Source of the DNA: Przewalskia tangutica
Taxonomy: Eukaryota > Streptophyta > Magnoliopsida > Solanales > Solanaceae
Assembly (NCBI GenBank): GCA_029844215.1
Contig: CM056723.1
Span: forward strand, 10,066,980-10,130,979
Direction: 5' to 3'
DNA: 64,000 nucleotides
This document shows positions 1 through 11,677 of the stretch, piece by piece. Below the pieces are notes generated by a model that saw only the letters and a program-made list of their open reading frames with translations, searched no databases and was not told where the DNA came from. Every line of letters starts with the position of its first letter. Position 1 is the stretch's first letter. Made by a program: the position numbers and the translations under genes.

Positions 1-2478
1 ATGTTGGTAAAAGAATTACGACATTTAGGGAAATGATGGTAAAAAAAATTATGACTAGCTAGCAGAGTCAAACTATTTAAATAGTAAAAAATTGAGTTTA
101 ATTTCTATATACTAATGATATAAAATTATTTTATTCAATCTGATCACTTATTAGTTAATTACAATTAATTTTTTAACAAATATTAATTAATAATCTAGTA
201 AAAATAACAACTAACATGCTATTACAAGTTAAAACTCAAGTTTAAAGAACAAGTAATTTTTTACAATATGAGTGTGTATAACTTAAAGCTAAGAAAAATT
301 TACACACACATACGTGTGCTTATATATATCCTACCAAATTCACACTCATTGATTTTCACATATAAAGAAGGAAGTGGTACTCTATATTTAGTGACTTAAA
401 ATGTCAATCCCTAGTCTTTGCTTTATAAAGGCTGTGCATTTATTTAGAAGAAATTAATGCAATTACAAACTGAAAGATAAATTGTCACATGGATAATTTG
501 ATTCCGTGAAAGAAGTGGATTAATCTCTAGTTGGCCGTTAGCCTCAAATTAATTAAGGATATATAAATGGTATACATTACCAGCAATTTGTAACATGTTA
601 CGTGTTGATTGATTGTTACGTGATCACTTCTTATTCTTCTTCTTCTCGTTGCACTGCATCTATCTTGGTCACAATACCACAAATCAGCACATGCGGGGAT
701 AAAGTTTAGTTTATATATACTTATAGTGTAAACTAAATTGAAGATAACTAATTAATTACATGTAATTGTCTATAATAAGTGGGACTAGGTAAGTACAAAA
801 GAAAATAGATAGTTAGTAGATTAAATCACACTAATAGTGTAAAAGTTATTTAATATTTGTCCGTGTATACTATAATTAAGGTAAAACATATTAGTAAAGA
901 GTTTAACTAATATCTACCTCTATGTAACTGATTGGTGTTAATCTTTTGAGATTAATACAAATACCCAGGGCGCTACTAAGAAATTGATTAAAAATAAGTT
1001 TAACTAATATCCGTTGGATGGTATATAGAATATTTCTTACACTACCATATCACATTTGCATATAACATATCTTATTTTTATGATCATACATCTCATTTTC
1101 TATGGAGGGTTATCTATTGATATCTCACCTTTCATGTTGTATATGTTAAGTATGTAATATGCTTTATTTCAAAATCATGCATTTCACTTTTTATGGGAGT
1201 TTATTTATTGATATCTTTTGAATAATTTGATAGCCTTAAAAATTATAAATTACTATACTCTTTGGGCAATCTGTCCTTATTTTCCAGTGTTTTTTTAGAA
1301 AAGTTAAAAGTATTTCTTAAAATTAAAGAAGTACTTATTTTAGAGTTGATTATATTTAGCCAAACTTTTTAAGAAAAATATATTTGTAGATAGTACTCCT
1401 AATTGAAGTTGTTTTAGATATTCCCATATATAATTGCTGCACAGAAATAATTTTCAAATTGATTAGTCAAACACAAATTGTTACTCGCTATGAATATTTT
1501 TTCAAACATAAGCAAACTTTTAAAATTTAGCAGGCTATATATTCAAATAGGTCAACTAGCACATGGATTATGTACTTTGATTTATCTTCTTTAGACCCGG
1601 AGTAATTAAGGGTTAGACAATGATAAAATGGCATGATCGAAATATTTTTCCACCTTTACAAAGGGAACAAACATATCAGATAGTCATCATTTATCATGTG
1701 GTTCAGTTGAAGATCACCTTCATCATTTTAAGTCCTCTTATGTAAAAGTAATTAAGAGCTAATGTCAAACTCTACACTGCTTTTGTAAATAAAAAGGAGC
1801 TGTGCTAAAGTCAGATTCCACCGTGATTTACTGCTAACTAGTTGGTAAACCTAATGCATTATTACTGATGTATAATGATGGCAAATGGATTTTTTCTTAA
1901 TCTTTTTTGAAAAGGGGATTTGACTTTGAGTTCCATACACTTATGGCGTAAATATTATAAAATTAGGTTAACATGATAAGTAACCTATTACAACGATACA
2001 TATAAATAAGAAAAAGGAGTTCATTGTCTGCATGAGCGTAGCTCAGTTAGTTTCAAGGTAATAGATTGCCCTAAAAAAAAGAAATTCATTTCACAGTTCA
2101 CATCCACTATAAGATAGAGTATCGTTTCAATTTTACTGGATATCCCTACAATACAGTATTCTATATCGCATATTTTTTTGCCCTCGAAGGATGGAGGATC
2201 AATTACAAATATATAAGTGAATAACTATGCTGACCTTTTTTTCTTAATGAAATTTAACAGATCCTCTAATTTCTCTCTTCTTGAAAACTATCTTATTGAT
2301 ATGTTGTTTTAAACTCTACGAGTTGATTTAAAAATTCAACCAGAAAAAAACGTTTATGATGTAAAAGGATTTACTTCTCTTAGTTGTATGTCATTTTTTA
2401 ATAAATGTCTCTTCCTAATTTCTTATATTTAAATTCTTTTTTCCCTACGACGGATGTCTTTAACTCTTAACTAGGGGT
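1..2478. other. Intergenic, AT-rich, no gene seen
   Basis: No open frame longer than about 60 codons with coding character, no recognisable protein motif and no structural RNA was found on either strand. The stretch is AT-rich with short poly-A/T runs. A short tRNA-like A-box phrase (TAGCTCAGTTAG, near 2039) has no B box or cloverleaf after it. Confidence 0.6.
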
Positions 2479-2692
2479 GATCGAAAGAAATAATCCATTG
2501 ATTATTCTCATTAATAAAAAGTGTATATATACAAGTTACATATATAAAAATCTTTTTCTTATTCTACATCTAAAATTCTATTCTATTTGGAGACTAACTA
2601 TACAATTATGGTAATAGTAGAAGATTAATTAAGGTATAAGACTAATATACTATATATACTAATTATATTGACGAGATGGGCTATATTTAACA
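2479..2692 (-). mobile_element. Degenerate solo LTR of the Copia-2 family
   Basis: The sequence aligns by eye with the LTRs of the Copia element at 56962-61957. Shared landmarks in order are an AAGAAATAAT block, a TTGATTATTCTCA block, TATATACAAGTTA, a TTCTAT-rich stretch, ACAATTATGGTAATA, TTAATTAAGGTA and a terminal ...TTTAACA. No internal region or second LTR is adjacent, so it looks like a solo LTR or a decayed fragment. Many substitutions suggest it is older than the full element. Confidence 0.55.
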
Positions 2693-3110
2693 GTGACGAA
2701 TGGGCGGGTTGGACTGAATTTAGGCGGGTAAAAATGGGTGAATTAATAAATGAGCGGGTTATTGACCTGTCCAAATGTTACTTAGGTAGCGTTGAGTTGG
2801 GTTGAATGAGCTAAAAAGTTGGTAAAAACCCAACCCGCTCAATTCTTACTAAGCTTTAATTGTCTATTTGTTTTTTTATAATTTTTTTAGTTCCTAATAG
2901 TTTTTTATTATTATGACTACACATAACATATCAAATAAAAATAATAATATTTTTAACATAATTTGATAGATTTGTCATGGATCAATTTGGACTAGATATC
3001 AACCTAAATTTTATTGGATTGAAATGAATTAAACTAACAAATGGGCGGGTTACAAACTTAAATGAATTGGGCAGGTTATGGTTTTATGGATTAAATTTGC
3101 CACCTCTATT
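2693..3110. mobile_element. hAT-like non-autonomous element
   Basis: The ends carry imperfect inverted sequences: a left ATGGGCGGGTT block, and a right block whose complement reads GGTGGCAAA followed by AACCTGCCC. The interior repeats GGGCGGGTT/AACCCGC motifs in both orientations. No transposase frame is present. The right half resembles sequence in each unit of the tandem array near 52-56 kb. The classification as hAT is inferred from terminal style only. Confidence 0.45.
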
Positions 3111-3585
3111 CTTAACATGCAATTAGTAACTCTGTCTACCAATGTCATAATCATAATACAACTAAAAGAATACCCCATTCATTTTAAATTAGCGGTCATA
3201 TTTTCGTTCAAAGTCAATTTAACTTACTTTCAAAGCTACATTGAATTAAATTAACTTAATATTTAAAATTTAATTTTTTAAATATTATAAGATAAGTACT
3301 ACAAGTTGCAACGCTTCTCATGTTAATTTTAAAATCTACTCAATGTACATATTCGAAAAGCAAAATATGACTACTAATATGCAATAAGGGCTACAATATT
3401 AGAGTCAACTTGAATCTCAGATCAAATATTAGGGACCAATACATATAATATATCAAAATACTGAGACAAAACCGGATTTAGACAAAACTTCAGGGATCGC
3501 AAGGTAAACTTCAGTCCAAAGAGGAGAGGAACATTTTGAGCAGAAGATTGTTGGTTGGGCGTCCAACTCCCTCAAAAATCGTTCA

Positions 3586-6500
3586 ATGAAGTCAGAATCT
3601 CCCGTCGTTGATACGACCTCCAACACGTTGAGGTTACAACAACCACTTCAATCTCAGCCGTCCAAAATCATTTTGGCTGACCTTAACGTTGACCCTCCTG
3701 ATTCCGACGGCAATGATTCAGTAGCCGTAGCTGTTGTGTCACCTCCATGTTTCTCCAGGTTCTACTTTAAAATTTTCTGCTAAGCTAAGAAAATAACGAA
3801 GAGACTTGATTTGTTTTTAATTATTTTTATTTTCTTATTTTGATAAACTATAGTGTACTGTATAAGGCCTTTTGGTACGGCTCATTAAGAAGAGCTTTTA
3901 GAAATGAAGTTTTTTATCAAAAAGTTATTAAGTGTTTGGTTGTCAATAAAAAAAGTGTTTTTGACTTAAAATGGTCACTTCCAAAAGCCCAAAATTTGAG
4001 CTTTCCAAAAGCACTTTTTCGGTTTGCAGTCAAACACTCCAAAAAAAAGGTTTTCCAAAAGTCCAACCAAACGAGCACTAAACCGTGTAAGGTAGTTTTT
4101 TATTTTTATCATTTGACAGGGGCGGCTAGTCTTTGATAATCCACATTTCCACTGTAATAGTTTGTAGTACTACTACTTAAGCATGTGATTTTCATGGGCC
4201 TGCCTTAAACTAAAGAGTCACGCTCTTTAAACGCCCTATAAGTATGAATTTGGAAGTACTATATCTTTTCGCAGTTGAAAGTATTAGTGGGCGTTTCGAC
4301 ATAAAAAATGTGAAATTTGAAAAAACAGTACTATTTGGTAAAAGTTGAAAAATGGTATTTGAAAATTGGGGTTGTGTTTGGACATGTATACAACTTAGAA
4401 AAGTGTTGAATTTATGTGATGATTTGGAGTGAAAAAATGTGAAAATAGGTATTTGGAGTTTATCGATCCCGAATTAGTGAAAAAATGTGAAAATAGGTAT
4501 TTGGAGTTTATCGATCCCGAATTCAACTTCAACTTGAATTCCGGAAAATTGTAACATTCTATGTCCAAACATGATTCTAGAAAAAAATTCCTAAAAAGTG
4601 AAAATTATCCATGGCCAAACGTGCCCTTAAGATAGTGTGAAAGGATCATAGTCAAAGTAAAAACTCTTTAATTCACCAACTAATAAGAGTGTCATTCCTT
4701 TTGGGAAGGAAGTAGTTGTAAGTGAAGATGACCCTATTTAGTATTGTTAGAGCTGTTATTAAAAATCAGCAGGCAGCCATGAAAAGGTGAGAAACACTCG
4801 AAAGAAAATATATCCTGGAAGAAGAGTTCGTGTACCGGCAGAGTAATTCACCTCGATATGATGCTTTATTAGGTTGACGTTATTGCTGGGACAAGAATCA
4901 TTTTATTACTTTAACGGTTTAACCAGGGTCTGATATATTTGCAGGGTTACCGATGAAATATGCCAGGATAAGCTGAAGAAAGACAGAGAGATTGCAGATA
5001 CAGAAGGTAAACAATTGAAAAAATTGGGAAAATGCCGTTCAAGAATGGGTAAGTTAGACTCTCCACCTGACTGTAATGGAGCTGATGCAGAGGCTGATCA
5101 TAATGTTCAAGGGGTACCTTCATCTCGGGAAGAAAAAGTTAGCAGCCTTAAAACTGTGAGTTGTGTTTTGATCCTATCTTTGCTATGTTGATAGTTGGAC
5201 AAGCTTGATAGGCAATTCTGCATGAACTCGAGTTCAGTTATATACACAACTTGTACACCTTTCTTGACACCAACTTGGCGTTTCATAGTGAATATTTTGA
5301 CTTGTAATTAGAATAACTAATTTCAGCATTAATATATAATATGGTCGATATTGATTGATTCAAATTCTCAAAGTTGATATTCAAAGAACTGAATGTTTTT
5401 CTTTTGGGATCACTTTGAACATCATTGTTTGAAACGCTGAAGCGCATGGCTCCACCTATAAAGTGAACCTCTCGATTCACATTGCTTCAAGCGAACAAGT
5501 GATAGCTTTTAATAACAATGTGAATGCCTCCAGTTTGCATGCCTATTAAAAGATTCACAATCAATCAAAAAACTTTTACCTTATTAAAAAAAAAGAGGGT
5601 GGTTAAACACCTTCTTGGTGCAGTTGTTTAAACTTTGGTATGATTCATCTACTTTGCTCGCAGGGCTTGATACATGTTGCCCGAAAAATGCCAAAGAACG
5701 CACATGCTCATTTTGTACTTGGCTTGATGTATCAAAGGATGGGTCAGCCTCAAAAGGTAGCTTATGGCGCTGTTCTTTTCCTGGGTCAGTTTTCATTCTC
5801 TCTCTTGCACTGAACAGCTAATTCTAGGCGATTCTGGCATATGAGAAAGCGGAAGAAATTTTGGTTCGCACTGAGGAAGAAATAGACAGGCCTGAGTTGC
5901 TTTCTTTAGTCCAGGTTCATCGTGCACAGGTAAACGTACACTCAGAGAAATTGCACATTTTCTAGTCAATGTTTCTCTATTAGTTTTTTAATCTTAAATA
6001 AGTAATTACTGTTACCCACATTTTAACTTCTCTTCCTGGTGCAGTGTATTCTGCTTGGAACCTTGGAAGATTGTAACTCAGATGAGGAATTAGGCCCTGA
6101 AGAGCTTGAAAATATTCTTGCTAAACTTAAAGAGGCTGTGAAATCTGATGTTAGGCAGGTGTCTATTTGGAACGCTCTTGGCATAATACTTCTTAGAACT
6201 GGTCGTTTACAGGTGCAGCCACATTAATATTCTGGTTCTTACTCATTGACATACTTGGAACTTTATTTGATTATATTTTAACACTTATGGTTTCTTTAGA
6301 GTGCTATATCAGTTTTCTCAACTTTGTTGGACATTTCCCCATACAACTTGGATTGCCTTGGTAATCTTGGAATTGCTTGTCTCCAGAGGTATGAAGAGAC
6401 ATTCATTATTGCTGGTTATAGGCTACTTACTGTATTATTCACAGTGTATGTTAATGTCATCATTTCAATATTCTTGTGTTTAATCAAATTAGACTAATGA

Positions 6501-9099
6501 AAAAATAGATTGATGTAGGAGCTAAAAGAAATTGGAGAGGTGGAGAAGCACCAAGTGTTTATGTGCTGAAAAGGGCAAAAACACAGGATATCGTATATGT
6601 TCTATGATGTTGCTGAAAAGGAAAAAAATCTGTAACTTATATGTGAATCATTTGCTGGGAGATTAGTTTATTTGTGGGCTGAAAAACTGTTGAGGCATAC
6701 TCTGCAGCATATGGACTTTGCTTTTAGTTGGAATCAAGTATTTATTGGGAAAGACTCACTTAAGATCCTCTTTTATTCGTGGAAAGACTACATTATACTG
6801 ATCCATTTACTGATGTGTAAATATTCTTTGTTGTCACTTCTCTATTTATTGTGGAACTTTTAATTTTTCTTTCCTTTTCCGTTTGAATTAGAATCTCTTT
6901 AGGGGAACTCAAGTGTTAAAACCAATGATTAGATTGTCTTTATCGCAGTCATTGTCTGCAAGCTTCTATGCTTTTATTGGTTTACAATTTTGCATGGTAT
7001 TTTGATCAATTGCATATTCTGTTTCCTGATTCTCTCTGGATATGTTTTTTTCTTTTTCATACTTTTTCTTTTGATTGGTGATGTTTGTTGTTTTGGGTTT
7101 GGGTGTGTGTGGGTGGTGGAGGATTTCTGCTGCTGTTTATCAGCTTTGTTAGATACACTAACTGATTAATATTTCATCAGGCACGTCTTCCTATTTTGTT
7201 CACTTGAGCTCCTTCCTTTGCTGAATTGAATCACTTTGACAATGTTTTCCAGTGGGAATCTAGAGCTTTCAGAGAAGTGCCTCCAAGATCTACTTCTAAA
7301 AGATCAAAACCATCCTACTGCTTTAATCAATTATGCTGCTCTTATCTTATATAAATATGGTTCAGTAGTTGCAGGTAAGAGGATTTTATGTGTTTCATAA
7401 TTTATATCCTTAGGCTATCAGATTTAAGGTTACAGATCACTGCAAAAATATATTATTAATGGTGCTCATTAGCATGTTTTCAACATGGATAAAAATTATG
7501 TCGAGAAAAAGAAAACAGATAGTAACGAGTAAACATTAACTGCTAGTTTCAGGTGCGGGGGCAAATGCTCTTCATCGAACTTCTGCAGATCAAATCACTG
7601 CAGCCAATGTTGCCAAGGAGTGTTTACTAGCAGCTTTAAAAGCAGACTCCAAAGTAGCTCACATTTGGACAAATCTAGCTAATGCTTATGACTTGATGGG
7701 TGATCATAGGAGCTCTGCTAAATGCTTGGAAAAGGTGCTTGTTCTTCAAGGCTACAAACGGCTTGAAACCTTTCTTTTATCTATTGAATGCATTAATGTT
7801 GACCTTGTGTAAGTAATTTTAATTCCTTTGCTTTAATGAGTAGGCAGGAAAAATTGAACCTAATTGTTTAGCAACAAGATATGCGGTTGGAGTTCACCGC
7901 ATCAGGGATGCAGAGAGGTCCCAGAATCCAAATGAGCAGCTCTCATGGGCTGGTAATGAGATGGCCTCGATACTAAGAGAAGGAGATTCTACTTCGATAG
8001 AACCTCCAATAGCATGGGCTGGTCTTGCCATGGTCCACAGGGCCCAACATGAAATTGTGGCAGGATTTGAAATTGAGCATAATGAATTGGTGGAAGTCAA
8101 GGAGCATGCTATCTACAGTCTAAAGCAGGTAGGCTTTATAGTTTTTATATTTCTGTCTGAGACTTATTGCTTAGTTTGTTAACTTCTGATTTTCGGGAGG
8201 GGATTGGTTATTTATTAGTTGAACATGTGATAAGGTGATCTATATATTTCCTCTATGGTGCAACTGGTTACTGGTCAAGTTGCTTGTGCTTGAACTTTTT
8301 CTTCTACTGTGAAAGTAAATTAGTTGTAAACACTTTCTTGAATGACTTTACTGCATAAAAGCTATTTTACTAACTTGCATCTGGTTCCCGACCTTTGATT
8401 TTTATTATGTTCTGTGACACCCTAGTGAAATGAAGTTTGAACTGAAGGCTTGGATTTTACATTTCTGATTTTTCAAATGACAGGCAATAGCCGAAGATCC
8501 TGCTGATGCTGTTCAATGGCATCAGCTTGGCCTTCATAGTCTTTGTACCCAACAATTTAAGATGTCTCAAATGTACCTCAAGTCTGCAGTTGCACGTCGT
8601 ACGGATTGCACATATGCCTGGTCAAATCTTGGTAAATGCATCTCTTATACAATGTCATGCACATCTCCCCCCCTCATTTTTCTTCTCCATATTTATATTA
8701 TGATGAAAATAGCCTTCATATCTTCTGAAAAGAATTTGCACAATAGGTATTTCACTGCAACTGTCCGAGGAGTCTTCTGAAGCTGAGGAGGTGTATAAAC
8801 AGGCCTTATCGCTAGCTACATCAAAACAAGCGCACACAATATTTTCAAACCTTGGAAATCTCTTTCGGCAGCTAAAACAGTATGAATGTGCAAAGGCAAT
8901 GTTCAATAAATCACTTGAACTCAAACCTGGGTATGCACCTGCTTTAAACAATTTAGGTCTTGTATTTGTTGCTGAAGGAAAGTGGGAGGATGCAAAGGAC
9001 TATTTCGACAAGGCTATCCAGGCAGATCCGTTGCTTGATGCTGCTAAATCCAACGTGATTAAAGCTTCTAACATGTTCAAGATTACCAGCATGTCATGA
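3586..9099 (+). CDS. Tetratricopeptide-repeat (TPR) protein, SPINDLY-like repeat region
   Basis: Model: join(3586..3758,4945..5155,5664..5756,5828..5929,6045..6212,6300..6388,7253..7374,7553..7734,7844..8128,8484..8631,8747..9099). Every junction is GT..AG and phase-consistent, giving 642 codons including the stop. The N-terminus is low complexity with the motif ILADLNVDPP, then a charged linker. From about residue 95 helical TPR-type repeats follow (for example HFVLGLMYQRMGQ, WTNLANAYDLMGD, WSNLG, IFSNLGNLFRQ). The clearest TPRs are C-terminal (APALNNLGLVFVAEGKWEDA). Plant proteins of this architecture are annotated as uncharacterised TPR or SPINDLY-like, but the C-terminal O-glycosyltransferase domain of SPINDLY is absent, so I predict a protein-interaction scaffold and no enzyme. 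The start is the first ATG of the exon. Intron 1 holds miniature elements. Confidence 0.85.
3866..4090. mobile_element. Possible miniature element in TPR intron 1
   Basis: The stretch contains several copies of the phrases CCAAAAG and AAGTGTTTGG in opposing orientations, and ends with CCAACCAAACGAGC. It lies wholly inside intron 1. Terminal repeats are weak, so this is a tentative call. Confidence 0.3.
4289..4626. mobile_element. Miniature inverted-repeat element with internal 48-bp tandem copy
   Basis: The left end GGGCGTTTCGAC matches the complement of the right end (GGCCAAACGTGCCC) imperfectly. The interior is rich in GTGAAA/TTTGGA phrases typical of an element also seen at 30928-31212 and 38703-38944. 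Positions 4429-4476 and 4477-4524 are adjacent direct copies with period 48. It sits in intron 1 of the TPR gene and has no coding capacity. Confidence 0.55.
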
Positions 9100-9517
9100 T
9101 GTCTGATTCATTGTATAATTAATTTGCCCCCCTGTAATTATTTTGTGTCGGGAAAAAGAAAAGGAGAATAGAAGGGTAGATCTTTTAAGATTTGGAAATC
9201 TCAGCTTTCTTGGGTTTTAGTTTGTTAAAATTAGCTCCTTCTGGAGTGTTAGCAAACAAGAGGTTTCTTTTTTAAAACTGATGTTTCCTGCTTTTTTCAT
9301 CTCTACATGACTGTCCCTCGTGCTATAGATGTGACTAGTGCACCACCAGTGCTCTGTTCAAATTAAATTTAATAGGGAAGTTGAAATTTTAGTTCAATTA
9401 ATCCTTGATGAGATTGATACAGGCACTGGGAATAATTTGAAATGCATTTCACTTTATGTTTATGTCTAACTTTTTGTTTTTAAGTTATCATGCAGGGTAT
9501 TGGTCAACCTGGATTTA

Positions 9518-9960
9518 GGGCTGTTATCGGTCCGGATACACCCGAGAACCGGACCGAAATACCCAGATCGATATTCGGACCGAAAAGTTAACGGTCCGGA
9601 CCGATAAGGATCCGGTCCGACAACTCGGTCTAATTACCCATTAACTTATATGTTATCAGTCCTGGTTCGATACCCAGTAACTATCTTATCAATCCTTGAA
9701 ATATTGTTATTATATATTGTTTTAAATTTGTTAATATGTAAAGCAGTATAGCAGGAATTTTTATAAAAAATTTATAAGTAAAACAAAGATTTTTAAGTAA
9801 AGCAGAGATTTTAATATTTCGGATCGGTTTTAGATCGGAAACAGTATCCAGAACCGGACCGGTAACCTTATCGGACCGGTCCGGTCCCGAATCTCTTTTC
9901 AGAACCAAATTTTTATCGGTCTGGTTCTGGTATGTCGATACCCGGATCAATAACAGTCCT
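9518..9960. mobile_element. 443-bp TIR element with 11-bp target duplication
   Basis: The element starts GGGCTGTTATCGGTCCGG and ends with an imperfect inverted match (CCGGATCAATAACAGTCCT). It is flanked by identical 11-bp direct repeats, ACCTGGATTTA, at 9507-9517 and 9961-9971. Inside are many GGTCCGG/CCGGACC palindromic blocks near both ends and an AT-rich centre. A duplication of 9-11 bp favours a Mutator-like MITE, while the terminal sequence could also suit a hAT MITE. It lies about 420 bp 3' of the TPR stop codon. Confidence 0.7.
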
Positions 9961-10101
9961 ACCTGGATTTACTCTGCATGAGAGGAGGAGATTCAGTGTA
10001 TGTAAAGTTGTTTATACTTCTAAATTCCCCAAAGATATCATATATGGCTGTGATTATCATGACTCATGAGCTAATGTTTCGAAAGCAACCATTGTTTCTT
10101 C

Positions 10102-10262
10102 ATTTAAAGGGTCCGGTGCACTAAGTTCATACTATGCGTGGGATTCGGGGAAGACCCGGACCACAAGGGTCTATTGTATGCAACCTTACCTCACATTTCT
10201 GCAAGAGGTTGTTCCTGGTCACATGACAACAACTTTACCAGTTACTGAAAGGCTCCCCTTCC
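10102..10262 (-). mobile_element. SINE copy (Solanaceae-type)
   Basis: The block GGTCCGGTGCACTAAG ... GGACCACAAGGGTCTATTGTATGCAACC ... GGTCACATGACAACAACTTTACCAGTTAC is the reverse complement of the SINE at 36660-36835, with many substitutions and an internal deletion. I recognise this consensus as a very common short interspersed repeat of Solanaceae introns. The sub-family name was not determined. Confidence 0.6.
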
Positions 10263-11677
10263 AGCTTTTCTCCATTTACTTTCTTCAAATTGGAATGAGG
10301 ATGGCTGGTTGTTTGTAGCTCCAATAATAAGTAGCTCCAGTTGGACAACCCCTTTTAGCTTTTTGTATATCGTTCAAAGTTCTTTTAGCTTTTCCCATAT
10401 TTATTGGGTGTTTTGTAGTATTATTAGAGACCTACATTCCAGTCTATTCTCTAAAAAAATGACAGTTGGGTGCATTAAATTCCTGCTATGTCAGTCTATT
10501 TTATGTTGCTGTAAAATCTTATGTATGTCCATATGATGTCAAGCTTGTAAGCAAAATGCAAGCGGAACTTCTCAGTAGTCGGTGAATGGAGCATCACCTT
10601 GTACATGAATTTGGCTATATTGTGCTTAATTCTTTTGAAATTGAAGATGTTTTCTCCATACTCCTATTGTACTCGCTCTGCTTTTGTTGACATGCTACTA
10701 TCCTTTATAAAATCTTTTCTAAGTGTATCTTGTTAAATCTTTCATTCCTTGGCTAATGCTTCAAACTCACAAATGGACAAATTCCGCTCAACATTAATTT
10801 TGATATTACGTCTTTTAAAATTCTTCAAAGATGTCGGAAATTAGCTACGAAGGACGAGACAATTATAATTCTACTCAACATAACAGAAAATGAGCAAGTA
10901 CTAAGGAAATAAGTTCCTAATTCATGATACTTCAATGAGACCAGAACTTGATTCAAACAACTCAAGAGGTACGTAAATTTTAAGAGAACGGGTCATACCA
11001 ACGCCCATACAACAAATTAGACTAGGAGAAACACTTCAAATATTAGCATACGATTAATTAATTAGACCTAAGCTCTCGTTTTTAAGGGTCGAACCAAATA
11101 TTATTAATTGAATCAAGAGGATCCATCCATACCTACAGGAAATACATCCAGTTAACCTAAACATAAGGATACTAACTAACCCAAGAATACAACTACAGAT
11201 AAAAATAGAACTACGCTCCCAATACCAACAAAAAGCTTCTCAATTCCGTTATTATCTTCTGTATTACTGATTACTTAACCCGTTTAAGTAAAGAGATCTT
11301 AGGGAAATACTCTATTAACTGACCGCCTAAACAAACAATCAGGTCAGAATCTACTTCCACCTCGGGAAAACCACCAACAAAAATTGGAACAATTGATCAT
11401 CACCAGTGTTAACTTCATGCAGCCCCAGCAATCAGAATCAGAAAACTGAAAAACATACCAATTCAATCTTAGAAAAAGCAAGATCACGCTATAGAACTCT
11501 GAAATTTCCTCAGAAACATGCTTCAAAAAATACAATCAAGTTTTAGCTCGGAAATAGTAAAATTACACAAAACCACAAGTTCCTATCAAGAAATGTTTCA
11601 AATAGCACTAAATTCTTCTGACATCAAGGCTATAGGAATACTGAAATTATAACTTCCAAAATTCAGGGATTCATTCT
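10263..11677. other. Intergenic between TPR gene and RPL17, no gene seen
   Basis: This is the convergent 3' flank of two genes. No coding exon was recognised. The part nearest 11677 should include the RPL17 3' untranslated region. Confidence 0.5.

Noticed and set aside
2032..2075. tRNA-like phrase with TAGCTCAGTTAG.
   Set aside because: No B box, no acceptor stem and no cloverleaf. At most a degenerate tRNA-derived repeat.
3840..4136. 98-codon frame just after TPR exon 1.
   Set aside because: The sequence is a putative miniature element in intron 1. The exon 1 donor at 3759 and acceptor at 4944 give a phase-consistent TPR model without it.
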